In this document: in pieces, positions 21,110 through 31,937 of the stretch
Layout of the letters: every line of letters begins with the position of its first letter
Position numbering within the stretch: position 1 is the first letter of the stretch
DNA from: Dichetophora obliterata
Taxonomy: Eukaryota > Arthropoda > Insecta > Diptera > Sciomyzidae
Length of the DNA stretch: 64,000 nt
NCBI GenBank assembly: GCA_963920525.1
Contig: OY986436.1
Location: 177,107,361 to 177,171,360, forward strand
Reading direction: 5' to 3'
Notes under the pieces: generated by a model
Seen by the model: the letters and a program-made list of their open reading frames with translations, nothing else
Database searches by the model: none
What the model was told of the DNA's origin: nothing
Position numbers and translations under genes: made by a program

Positions 21110-21950
21110 GGGCGGATTCACTGACCACCTTCACCAAGTTTTTTGTGACAGCTTTCTTGCTCTCTATGTGGGAATGTGCCCCAGGTCGATTCACTGACAT
21201 GTAAAACTTTCAGCAAGTTTTCTGCTTTTCTTTGTCATATTCAATATTGCCAGACTCAATGCTTCTTTATTTTGAAGCTTCAATAATAAAAAATGCCAAC
21301 TTCAACTCAAGTAACTCCATTCTGGCAACAATACTCAAAAATATTCAGCAAGAAAAATGATATTAAGTTAATCAAGTCAAAGAGAGTGCAGTAAGTTTTT
21401 GTTAGGCCTTTTCCATACTTGGTCAACGCAACTCCAACTCAAGTTGCTAGCCTGTGTATTTATACCGGAACCTTCAGATTAAGCAACTTGCACGCAACAA
21501 GTTCTCGACACGTTCTCAACCAGTTCAACGCAACGCGGCTTTCCGCAATTTTCATCGGCGACTTGTTGCATCAGTTTGTTTGTTTTGTGAATTGTTTATA
21601 GTGCAGTATTAATCAAGGTGAATAAGTTAATTAATTAGTTCTTTTTTTCATTATTAGAATCTTAAAGAAAAATAAATAGTTTGCAGGATGAATGAGCAAG
21701 TGTTAAATATTAAATAATAAATATATGTTGCATGACTTTTGAAGCAAGTCTGAAAGCATTCGGTTTATAGTTGCATTGCTTTTCAACTTTTTCGCTGTTG
21801 CGTTGATGTTTCGTTGGTATTGCGTTGATCAAGTGTGGAAAAGGCCTTACTCTCTCATTGAGTGTGGAGAGAGATATAGCACAAAAATTTTCAAAACTTC
21901 ATATAAAAAAATCTTGCAAAACTTGCTGAAGGTGGTCAGTGAATCCGCCT
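21110..21950. mobile_element. PIF/Harbinger-like MITE in LINE copy A
   Basis: Ends: GGGCGGATTCACTGACCACC at the left against AGGCGGATTCACTGACCACC as the reverse complement of the right, matching on through TTCASCAAGTTTT. TAA lies on each side (21,107-21,109; 21,951-21,953). Excision with one TAA rejoins CCTCCTAATAGC and restores the LINE frame (YVPPNSSVEVY). A diverged terminal motif recurs inside at 21,187-21,230. Another MITE is nested at 21,405-21,846. Confidence 0.85.
21405..21846. mobile_element. Nested MITE with GGCCTTTTCCAYACTTGRTC ends
   Basis: The inverted repeats match over about 27 bases (GGCCTTTTCCA, then ACTTG.TCAACGCAA) and TTA flanks both sides (21,402-21,404; 21,847-21,849). 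A short direct motif CAACTTGCACGCAACAAGTT lies inside. 442 bp, no transposase. The left ~110 bp recurs as a truncated copy at 46,813 next to TAA, confirming a dispersed family. Confidence 0.85.
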
Positions 21951-24826
21951 TAATAGCAGTGTTGAAGTTTATGCAAGCCTTGCGGGTTGCATAGATTACA
22001 TTATAAGCATAATTGACGTATAATTGACGCATAATTGACGGCAGGTCAACTGTGACTAATCTTGCTCTCTTTTCTAACTTTTGTATCTCTGCCTTTGAAT
22101 CCGGCTACCAAGTTGATGCCTTGTATACCGATTTCTCGAAGGCATTTTATAAAGTATCTCATAATTTTTTGATTGCCAAACTTTGCAAAATGGGATGCCA
22201 TTCGGATTTTCTTAATTGGATTAAGTCATATTTAAGTGGTAGAGTGTGCTATGTAGCGATTAATGATATTCACTCTTATTGCTATAGAGTTACCTCTGGA
22301 GTTCCTCAGGGAAGTATTCTTGGGCCTCTGTTTTTTGTATTATTTATAAACGATATATGCAAAGGTTTTTGTAATTTGAAATTTCTTTTTGATGCTGATG
22401 ACTTAAAGTTTTTTAGTAGGGTGAATAGCTTGGTGGATGCTGAGTTGTTGCAATCTGACCTCAATAATGTTTCGGAGTGGAGTACTCGTAATGGGTTGCC
22501 ATTGAATATTAGTAAATGTTTGAATGCTTCGTTTAGCAAATCTTCTAATTTTATTTGTACAACCTATTATATGTCACATCTACCACTTAAAAAAGTTGTT
22601 AATATTCGTGATTTGGGAGTAATTTTTGACACGAAGTTCACGTTTGTAGAACATCTGCATTGAATAGTGCCTAAAGTTTATTCTCTTCTAGCCTTTCTTC
22701 GGAGAAATAGTGCAGAGTTTCAAGACCCTTATACTTTAAAAGCTCTTTACAATTCATTGGTTCGTTCTCGGTTGGATTACGCTGCGTTTATTTGGAATCC
22801 ATCGTTTGCAATCCATTCGTTGAGATTAGAAAAAGTTCAGAAGATAGCCACAAAATACATGTTACAGCCTTCGCGTTTTTCTGAAAACTTACCTTCTTAT
22901 ACTGCTCGATGTTTGTTAATGGGCCTAAAGCCTCTTCAGACGAGGAGAAAAATAAATTCCTTGTTATTAATATACGACATTATATCAGGTAATATTGATG
23001 ATCCTTTTTTACTACAATTAATTGAGTTTAACATTCCTATAAGGCATTTGCGGTGTTTTAAACTATTTTTTATAAAACACCATCGTACAAATTATGCTCT
23101 TAATGAACCTATTACGAGAGCTTTGAGTTTATATAATGAGTTATCGTTAAAATATGTTTTTGACTTTTCTCTGTCTAAGACTTGCTTTAAAAATTTTGTT
23201 ATAAATTTATTTTAAGCTTATTTGTTAAGTGGTACTGGGCACTTTAATTATGCTCAAAGTGTTCTTAAATATTTGTTTAATCTTTAATTTATATTCTATT
23301 ATATAAAATTAATATGTATTCTAGTCTGTAAGGATTTTTGTCCATAGACTCAATAAAGACTCAATAATAATGACGACATTTTATTGTTATATGATTTTAA
23401 TCTGCCTGACTTGAAATGGGAATCTTCTGACGATGATACATATTTTTGTCCATCTAATTTGAAGACACGCCAAGAGCATATATTTGTTGATAATATATGT
23501 TCTGACTTACAACAAGTGAGATGTATTTAAAATAGTCATGAAAAACTTCTTGACCTGGTCTTAACTACAGACAGTAACAATGGGGTTGTTAAGAGGGTCC
23601 CTCATGCTTTGACTACTGTTGATGAATACCATCCAACACTGAACATATGGTACAAGTCTGACAGAGAAAATATAGTAGAGTCTAACTCAATAGATAAAGT
23701 TTATGAATTCAATTTTAAAAAAGCTGACTTTTTGAAGTTGAATCATTTACTTCAAAGTAAACTTCATGTTATTTTAGAATTTGTTAATAATAACACTCTT
23801 GATGATTCAATTAATTTTTTTTATATGGAAATCTTTGCTATATATTCTCTGTCCGTGCCATATAGCCGAAAAATTGTGCTTACTCCTGGTACACAAAGGA
23901 GTTAAAGATTCTTCGTAGCAGCAGGAATAGGGCATGGAAAAAATATGTCTATAGCTTAGACTTGAATGACCTAGAAATCTGCAAGAGTTTGTTTCTGGAT
24001 TTTGAAAAATGCTCAGCTACCTTATATCAAAGTTATTTAGACAGTATTAAGCTGAGAATATTGTCTGATCCAAGGAAATTCTGGGATTTCATAAACACCA
24101 AAAAAAATCTGATGGATTCCCTTCATCATTTAAAACTTCTGACGGATTTACTAACGACCCCGTCGTAATTTGTGGTCTATTCGCCAATCTGTTTAAAGAA
24201 TCATTTTGTTCAGACTCTTTTAATCCTGATGAAGAATACTTTGAATATATGAATTCTACACCCAGGGTTTCGTTGGATCCTTTATTCCTTACTTCAGTGG
24301 ATATTTTAATGTATATAGGATCAATCGATGAGGATTTTAATGCTGGACCTGACGGAATTCCTGCCGCAGTGTTAACACGATGCGTTTCCGTTATAAGCCA
24401 ACTACTGTCCATGTTATTAAATAAATAAATTAGCGAAAGTAGTTTTCCACTTTTTTTGGAAAAAATCTTTGATAAGTCCTATTTATAAAAAAGGTTGTAA
24501 GCACCATATAAACAACTACAGGCCGGATAGGAAGGTCATAACAACTCGTTAGCATGGATTTGTTACTGGCAGATCCACTGTGTCTAATCTCCTCGATTTT
24601 ACAAAGTTTTGCTTAAATTCATTTTATTTAGGTAACCAGGCCGACTGTATTTACACGGATTTTAGTAAAGCATTTGATAAACTGCCACACAACTTAACTG
24701 TATTTAAACTAAAGTTAATGGGTTTTCCACAATTTTTTGTAAGCTGGATTCAAACCTATCTGACAGAGCGATCTTATCAAATACGATTTCGAGGTGTATT
24801 GTCTGCTGAATTTATTACTGAATCAG

Positions 24827-25473
24827 GGCTCTCATCACGTATAACGAGAATCGTTTGATGATATCGTTTGAACGATACTTTAACATCACGTAACCTTTAA
24901 TTTTATGTATCGTCTAAACGATAACGTTTTGCTTGCTTCATGTATGACAAACAACTGTCAAATGGTATCGTAGAAACGATTGCTTGACACGATAGCTAAT
25001 TTGGTATCGTTTGGCTATTGTTCTGGTTGGAAATAATAATAAAAATAGTTTTGAAATGTTTTGGGCGCTTGTTTGTTAAAGTGGTCCTTAACAAATTGAT
25101 GGAATTTCGTTCCTGCACTGTCTTTGCGACTAAATTGTGGCCCAGCTGTGGATGTTCATCAATAAAGTGAAGCAACATTTCCATTTACTTAGGTGCCGCT
25201 GCCAAATAATATATTTTCAAAACATTATCATCAAAATAACTAAATATTCTTACATTTTTCCTTAAATTTTCACGTTTAAAGCAAATAAATTAAACATAAA
25301 AGTAAATGTCACTTTTGGCACTGAAAAGATGTTTTGCAGAGGCTTTCAAATTGTAAAAAACTCAACGATAGACGAGACGATAGCGATGGACTTATATAAA
25401 GCAAACTAAAAACGATATCGTTGGAAAGTATCGTTCAAACGATAGTCGTTTTAAAAGTTACGAGATTAGAGCC
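24827..25473. mobile_element. Unclassified MITE packed with ATCGTTT/AACGAT motifs
   Basis: Ends read GGCTCTCATCACGTA and, inverted, GGCTCTAATCTCGTAA. CAG flanks both sides (24,824-24,826 and 25,474-25,476), a 3-bp duplication; removing the element restores TCAGGTGTTCCTCAAGG (SGVPQG) in the LINE. Both arms contain many ATCGTTTGAACGAT-like palindromes and half-sites (24,846-25,010 and 25,365-25,450). No ORF of note. Three-base duplications occur in PIF/Harbinger and CACTA groups, but the CAG target and the ends do not let me choose. Confidence 0.75.
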
Positions 25474-26198
25474 CAGGTGTTCCTCAAGGTAGCCACCTTG
25501 GTCCACTTCTGTTAATTTTATCCATTAATGATGTAACCCTCATCCACTTATCTCTGCAGATGATATGAAAATATACAGAATAATAGATGCTAAAGACAAT
25601 TCAGTTCTACTTCAATCTGATTTGAAATCCTTTGAAGTTTGGTGTTCTAAAAGTAATATGTTTTTAAATCCAGATAAATGCCAAACTATGACCTTTCGCG
25701 AAAAAGGAATAATTTAATTTTTGATTATAAGATAAAAGATACTGCTTTTAGTCGTGTATGCATGGATTCAAAGCTATCGTTTAACGTTCATATTGATTAC
25801 ATTTGTAAAAAAGCATCTTTTATGCACGGGTTATAAAACGCGGGGCCAAAGAATTTAATGGTATGGTTACAACTACAATGCTGTATTATGCATTTGTGCG
25901 ATCGAACTTAGAGTATGCAAGTCAAATTTGGTCCTCAAATTACAATGTACATGTTGAACGAATAGAAAGAATTCAAAAACGTTTTGTTAGGCTTACTCTA
26001 AGGGGCTTAAGTGGAATTGACACTTTAAACCTTCCTCCTTATGAGGATCTGGTGTATTCGATTCACCAGAACTCCTAACTCTGATAAATTTTAACACTAA
26101 CCGCAGAAGCAGTAGAAACGCTAACAATTTAATTTGCTTGCCTTTTAGTAGAATAAATTATATGGCTACTGCTCGTTTAAATCGCATGAGTACCTTTT

Positions 26199-27174
26199 AG
26201 GGCGGGTTGATTTTTTTATTTGTAAATCGTATAGCAAAAGCATAAACTACATAAAATTCTAAGAAAATTCTCCGAAGAAACCATGTATCTAAAATAAAAT
26301 CCTAGTCCGCGCCTCTCGACTTGAAAATTTATATGCCCGCTTTTCTACACTCAAAATTTTTTACATTAAAAAAATATTCACCCAAGTAAAAAAGTTTGTT
26401 TATAATTTTATATTTAATATTTTAATAAGGAACATAGATAAACAAGTCTTATTTTATAATGCAAATAAAAACAAACAAAAGAATTGTTTTCACTCAAATA
26501 ATCTTTCAGTAATTTTTCAGTAATTTTTTTACCATAAACAAATTTTGTCTCATTAAAAGAAATAAGGTCTTTAATACATACAAAGAAGCAATTATAGAAT
26601 ACAAAGAATACTTTACTTATTGGTTATATGTTAATTTTGTTAAGTCGTTTTTACTCTCCATTCTAGGTACTTTGGCACGACTTTCTATAGTTACTACTAT
26701 TTGATCTATATTTCTATAGATAAAATAAACTGGATTAGAGGGCATGCCTTTTTCCAGTTTTAAGAAGTATTTTTTGCATATTTTATTCCAAAAAAAAATT
26801 TTTTAAATTATTCTTTGTTTTTTGCAAAACGCAGTTTAGGTAAAACGTGTTCTAACTATTTTTCATATAGAACGCAAATGAGAGGAGATGCAAATTGGGG
26901 TTCAACTGCTTTTTTGATAATTGAATATTTTGATTAGTCTCAAAACAAAACCTGTATTGCATAAACTATAATATAATAAAACATAATAGCTATATTTTTT
27001 AAAAAAAATTTTTAGCGAAAGAAGAGGAAAAAAAAATTTCAAGTCGAGAGGCGCGGATAAGGGTTTGATTTTAGACCTATGGTTTCTTCGGAGAATTTTC
27101 TTAGAATTTTATGTAGATTACGTTTTTGCTATACGATTTTCATTTTTTTTCATCCATACAAATCAACCCGCCCT
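26199..27174. mobile_element. Mutator-like element with ~150-bp terminal inverted repeats
   Basis: It begins AGGGCGGGTTGATTT and ends in the inverse. The two arms align for about 150 bases, including AAATTCTAAGAAAATTCTCC, GAAGAAACCATGTATCTAAA-type sequence and GCGCCTCTCGACTTGAAA. AGTACCTTT is duplicated on each side (26,189-26,197; 27,175-27,183), a 9-bp duplication typical of Mutator-like elements. Removing the insert restores the C-terminal LINE frame (NRMSTFVNNCSFF). The interior has no transposase, so it is non-autonomous. Confidence 0.85.
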
Positions 27175-27523
27175 AGTACCTTTGTTAACAACTGTAGCTT
27201 TTTTGATGGTTACTTATCGAAAAATCAACTCAAAAGTAGATTGAAAACTAATGTATGATTAGATCTATGTAAACGCATGATTAGTTGTTATGTCTTCTGT
27301 TGTCACTGAGCCCAACCCATATTATGGTGGGAAATTTTTCTCACTGTAGATTGTTTTGGACCACTCTTACCGATATAATTGAGATATTTTAATGTTATTT
27401 GGGCTGGTTCTTAAGATGATCTAATGGAGAAAGTGCGAAAAAGCTGCAGTATCTGAACTCTATTGTTATTACTTGTGTAAGGAATTAAAAATCAATAATT
27501 TTTTTATTTATGATCAGCCCTAG

Positions 27524-27690
27524 TAGTTGACCACACCACACCTAGAGGTGCAGTCAACCCTATTTAGCCAGGACCCAACCCCAATAGTTCACCGCATCAC
27601 ACATAGCGCATTGATAATCCTATTTAACCAATACACAAACCTATTTAGCCAAGGCACAGACCTATTTAGCTATTGCATATACCCTACAAC
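27524..27690. repeat. Imperfect tandem repeats with CCTATTTAGCCA
   Basis: CCTATTTAGCCA or a close variant occurs four times (about 27,571, 27,620, 27,647, 27,671). A longer ~60-base unit starting AGTTGACCACACCACACCTAG / AGTTCACCGCATCACACATAG is present twice. GC content is higher than the flanks. No frame recognised. Confidence 0.55.
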
Positions 27691-27739
27691 CACCCTTCGC
27701 TAGAGGGTGCTGATGAGCATAATCCACATGATCTGCCTG

Positions 27740-29110
27740 TTCAAAAACGGTAAATACCAACTTCTAATATCTGTTGGTTTTTTCTCCCTGTATTTCCGTT
27801 GGAATATAAAAAAATGTAAATATCAATTGTCTTTTGCCAAAAGCATTTTCAGTGTAACACCGTATCTTGTCCTTATCGGTGACATCAAAGAATTTTTGGT
27901 TAAAGGAATCGTAGATTATTTTAAAAATTCTTACTTACACTAATAAACACTTTAAAATGATTGGATTTAAATAACATTTAAAGGGACCCTTGAAGCTCAT
28001 TAAATATTTGCAAGTTTAGTAGAGGTAAGTTAAAATTTAATTTGTTTAACCCATAGAAAAACCCATAAGTGTTTTTCTATATCTTTTCTTAATGAAGTGT
28101 AGCCGTAGTTTTTTCTTCTTTATATTTGCCCCATAACAATATCATAAAAATAATGGTTTACTTTGTTGTTTTGTTTTGCGTTTTTGCTGTATTGATTTTT
28201 GTGCATAGTTTTTCTATGTGTCTGTATTTATTGGCTTTTACTCCCACACTTTACTGCAGCCATTGAGCATTATATCCTCCCCTTTTAATTTGTATTTTCC
28301 GTTTGTGTTGTTCTACCACTTAATTTTTTCCACCATTCGATTTCAACTCTATTATTTGTATTGGTTTTTTTCGTTTTCGTTTCTATTATGTTTTTGGTGT
28401 CATTTGTTGTAGGAATTTGTTTATTAATTTTGTTACTTCATTATCTTGTATCTTTACAATATGCATAAAATTCCATTTTCGTTGAAATATTACCAAACTA
28501 AACAGTTTGCTTTAAAGGAATAGCATAGAAGCGGTTCTATATCCTTGATGAAGAGCAGCTTTTTCAACTCGTTTGCTCTACAAATAGCAATGATTTATGA
28601 AGTTCCAAAATAAAAAAAAAAAAAATAAGAAAAACAATAACTGTAGATAGACAACCTACTGAGAAAGTATTTAGGATTACTTTTGTTGCTTACACATATT
28701 TTTCTCATTTATTTCTCATAAAATTAGGCCATTAAATCTGTCTGCACGTGTTTCATATCAATAAGAAGAAATTTATTTTGGGAGAATCTAATGTATTTAT
28801 TTTTTGCAGACTGAGCCCACGCTTGCGATTAGATCTTTGATGAAAAATAAAAAGTTTTAACAGTTGGCTTACAAAAATTTAAGTTACAATGAAAATCTTT
28901 AAGTAAGTTTAATAGATAGTGTAGATACAGACAATATTAACCTTTTATTTCTTTTCAAACAATTTTGACAAAAGAATTATTGAAGTGGCGGTTGCAATAT
29001 ATATTGAAGACAAAAACATATTTAAAACTTTGCGTTTTATTTAGAAATCCAATCGATGTGGGGTTTAATTATCTGTAACAATATTTAATTATAATAACGG
29101 AAATTATAGG
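27740..29110. other. AT-rich non-coding stretch
   Basis: No recognisable gene, element end or RNA. Short ORFs here are T-rich by-products. The 3-prime limit is set by the mariner terminal repeat at 29,111. Confidence 0.5.
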
Positions 29111-29944
29111 GTGTTTTTTATAGAGTGATACAAGTTAAAATTCTAATAAAGTACAGTAATATATTTTTAATATCAATAAAGTGAGCTTTATTGGATAGAA
29201 AATTTGATGCCATCAATGCCTAAAAATGATTTTGGCCATGCGACTACCACGGCTGGCGCATACAAGGCGCAATCTGGAACACCAATTTTCACAAACTTTT
29301 CGCAGCATTTGCGGCCGTATCTCGCCGATAACTCTTCGAATGTTGATTTCCAGGTGTTCAATTGTTTGTGGTTTCTCAACGTAGACAAGTGACTTTACAT
29401 AACCCCAAAGAAAATAATCCAATGGGATTAAATCACATGATCTTGTGGGCCAATTAATTGGGCCATTTCGTGAAATTATTTTTTCGTCAAAAGTTTCCTT
29501 GAGTAAATCAATTGTAGTGCCCGCTGTGTGGCATACGACAATTCTGTTTATTTAAGTACCCTTTCAACCAAAAATGGGCTTCATTGGAAAATAAAATTTT
29601 CCATGGAAATTCAAAATCAATATCAATTTGTGCTTGAGCCCATTTGCCGATGCACATTATCAGCAACAATAAATGTGGTCCGAAAACGATCTATTGTTCT
29701 TACAATAAGCAGCTCTGAAGGACGATTATGTACGCCATTAAATGGAAGAAGTGCACGATAAGTTTGACGAACAGAACCATTATTTTGATTAAAAATTTTT
29801 ACAATTTGCACGCGTTGCTCTGGTGTAAGTCAATGCATAACAAAATCTCAAAGCAAACTAAACAAAACGCAACTATCAGCTGTTAAATATTGGTCAAAAA
29901 AGCAGTGATGCCAAGTAAAAGTTGTATTACTCTATAAAAAACAC
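29111..29944 (-). mobile_element. Mariner-like element, internally deleted
   Basis: Terminal repeats GTGTTTTTTATAGAGTGATA (left) and GTGTTTTTTATAGAGTAATA (reverse complement of right) match over about 24 bases. Minus-strand frames encode transposase pieces: an N-terminal helix-turn-helix (TPEQRVQIVKIF-like, reading QIVKIFNQNNGSVRQTYRAL, from 29,811), then a segment with FSNEAHFWLKGYLNKQNCR (near 29,575), then the C-terminus with CDLIPLDYFLWGYVKSL (near 29,420) to the end at 29,188. The first catalytic aspartate is replaced (FSNEAHF rather than FSDEAHF). The block between NKQNCR and CHTAG, which normally holds most of the catalytic core, is deleted. Non-functional. Confidence 0.8.
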
Positions 29945-30500
29945 AATTTATTTATTTATATCCGTTTAATTTATTTATATCCGGGGTTTTCAAACACTCT
30001 AACAGCACTTTCAAAAGAGTGATGAAGAGGGAAATATAATTTCAATGAACTGTGAACTTTGAATGAGTACTTACATAAAGATAATAAAATGTTTAAATTG
30101 TTAAGAAATGGATAACATACATAAGAACCGAATAAAACCGAACGCGGCATTTTTAAAGTATTCCAAAATGTATTAAATTTTATTCAAAGTTTTATTAAGA
30201 AAACTTATAATATTTTGAAGAATTCATATTTTAAGAGGAATAAAAATATAAAGAATAAGGTTTTCTATATGACCTTGTTATTTATGATGTTGATTTTCTA
30301 TGATTTAAATACAAATTCTATATGTTTGATAGTTTAAATCATTCTTGATTTTAAATACAAATTCTAGTTGTTTGATATGTAGGATGTTACTACTAAAAGC
30401 TTTATTGAAGTTAAAAGTAAAACGATTTGTTTGGTACAAATATTTACAGATTTATTTACAATTTGAATCTAAATTTGACAACGTTTATCACTATTTAAAT
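29945..30500. other. AT-rich non-coding stretch
   Basis: A short direct repeat (ATTTATTTATATCCG) lies at the left, followed by two near-copies of GATTTAAATACAAATTCTA near 30,302 and 30,349. Nothing else recognised. Confidence 0.4.
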
Positions 30501-30559
30501 AAGCTTATTAATTGGCCGAACGTTCCGGTTTCGCGGTCTTTATCAACTGCACTTTATTT

Positions 30560-31320
30560 TCTATGGTAGCATGGACCATAGCCCATGCCACCACAACATA
30601 TTGTACAAACGCTGCAGCATAAAAAACAGCGCTGCAGCGCACCACATAGCGATAACCACTATCCACGCTTTGTTCATAATGTTAATTATTCTCCAGCGTG
30701 AGAAACCTTAAATTTATAGCCCCTCGCTTCGTCACCAGCGCTAGTGACAAAGCCAACACACAGGCAGCTAGCGCTTGGAAACTTAAACCAATGCTTGTTG
30801 TTGTACAACAAACGCGACCTGCTCAACGCTATACTATTCGTCATAGCATAGCTCTGAGTCGGAGTGACGATCGCGAATCTCACGTATGTGTCGAACGGAC
30901 GGAACGTCGGTGTGTCACCGAGCCATCATGGGTGGCTTCGAATAAACATATCAAGTGATCGTTCAGCCACTTGAAGAATTTGCTTAGCTTGGCACTTGTG
31001 TGACAAACTAAGTTGCTGTGAACAAAGAGTGGATGATTACTTGAGCTAACATAAACAGTGGTTTAATGTTGCGACCAAGCGTCGCCACCTGCTTGAAGAG
31101 CAAACTATAGGTGGGGGTTAGAACTGAAGGTTCCGCCACAATACTCCCCCCCTAGCGCTTAAGGCGCGATACAAACAAATACCGTGTTGGTGGGGTGCTT
31201 TTTCTGCCACTTCTTGTCTGGACGGGCGCTGACCTTTGATAGACTTCTTCCGAGACTTGGTTTTTGACTTGGCGTCTGCGTCCAACGGCGGTCGTCGGCG
31301 GGTTTGCAAATGTCACTGTT
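30560..31320 (-). mobile_element. 3-prime end of an LTR retrotransposon (end of pol plus LTR)
   Basis: On the minus strand a 63-residue open stretch (31,309-31,118) ends in ALSARGGVLWRNLQF, like the C-terminal tail of pol in some Gypsy elements. It is followed by a polypurine run (CTAGGGGGGGAGTAT, 31,141-31,155) and then TGTGGCGGAACC at 31,140, the likely LTR start. The stop codon lies inside the LTR. The LTR contains a TATA motif (CTATAAATTT, about 30,711-30,720). Its other end is uncertain, around 30,500-30,560, near AATAAAG. No further pol is found upstream of 31,320, so the element is truncated. The region is GC-rich for the window. Confidence 0.5.
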
Positions 31321-31937
31321 TAAAATCGTTTATTGAGCTTTAGGTCAGGTTAGAACAATTAATTGCTCTAACGAATTTTTTCCAAAGAAACAACAAAAAC
31401 ATTTTGAATATGAAAAGAAAAACATCACTAGCTGATTTTATTGCAATTTCGGCCCTGCTAAAGACTTCATCAGAAATCTTTGTGATGCCGTCGGAAATCG
31501 ATCCCGGGCCGTGTTGCCTCGTGCAAGCGCATCTTAGCGCAATACATCAACAGAGGCGATGAGATTTCTGTTTCCATTTCTCAGTTTTTCTAACTTTTCT
31601 TGTTGTTGTTTTAATTTGATTTACTTTAGTTTATGCTAACGTTATTATATGGAGTCTAACCTGGCCTTGCAGATAGTAGAATTGATAATTTTTAATAATT
31701 TTTTTTATATTTTTACCCCAATTTAAAAAAAAAAATCAAACTTTCAGAAATTTCTATTTTGAAGTCGGTTATTTTGTTAATTCTAATAAAAATGTTTTTA
31801 TCTACTTGTTTCTACCTGTTGGAGTGACAAACAAGTCTTCAACTCAATTATCTATTTAAATTTTTTATTTCAAATACCTTCCGTTATTACCCAGCAACAC
31901 ACACTCTTTTTTTTTTTGTATCCACTTTGGACGCTAA

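Larger units (their letters stand above)
16770..23369 (+). pseudogene. CR1/Jockey-group LINE (copy A), split by nested insertions
   Basis: Pieces in order: decayed ORF1 (16,770-17,176 and 19,141-19,270, ending in SFILTVPAEEFATVLNS); start of ORF2 at about 19,345 (LNWLSLYYQNVRALR); endonuclease part (20,799-21,109; DIIALTKTWFNG to YLIKAYVPP); a further piece after 21,950 (NSSVEVYASLAGCIDYI); then an internal deletion; then reverse transcriptase 22,052-23,215 with motif A YTDFSKAF, motif B SGVPQGSILGPLFFVLFIND, and a motif C block reading LFDADD, with the usual FADD tyrosine/alanine position altered. A stop at 22,661 splits the RT into two frames. The 3-prime UTR ends in an AATAAAGACTC-type repeat. 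The protein resembles the nearly intact LINE at 49-54 kb. A Helitron (17,177), a PIF-like element (19,390) and a MITE (21,110) interrupt it. Confidence 0.75.
23370..27300 (+). pseudogene. CR1/Jockey-group LINE (copy B), 5-prime truncated and interrupted
   Basis: It begins inside the endonuclease domain (YDFNLPDLKW at about 23,391), directly after the 3-prime end of copy A. Then come the linker (SRKIVLTPG; FWDFINTKKN near 24,080), RT motif A YTDFSKAFD (24,650), YQIRFRG, and SGVPQGSHLGPLL across the insertion junction at 24,827/25,473. Next is a damaged motif C (SADDMKI), PDKCQTMTF (25,672), YAFVRSNLEYASQIWSS (25,885) and C-terminal sequence that crosses the insertion at 26,199 and ends NQLKSRLKTNV near 27,258. 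There are many stops. Two DNA elements interrupt it, and both junctions rebuild cleanly. Confidence 0.75.

Noticed and set aside
20691..21197. 168-residue open frame
   Set aside because: It is a chimera that starts in the PIF-like element, crosses its end into the LINE endonuclease and finishes in the next MITE; not one gene.
27709..27718. CTGATGAG core-like string of a hammerhead ribozyme
   Set aside because: No CGAAAC partner or pairing stems at the right spacing.
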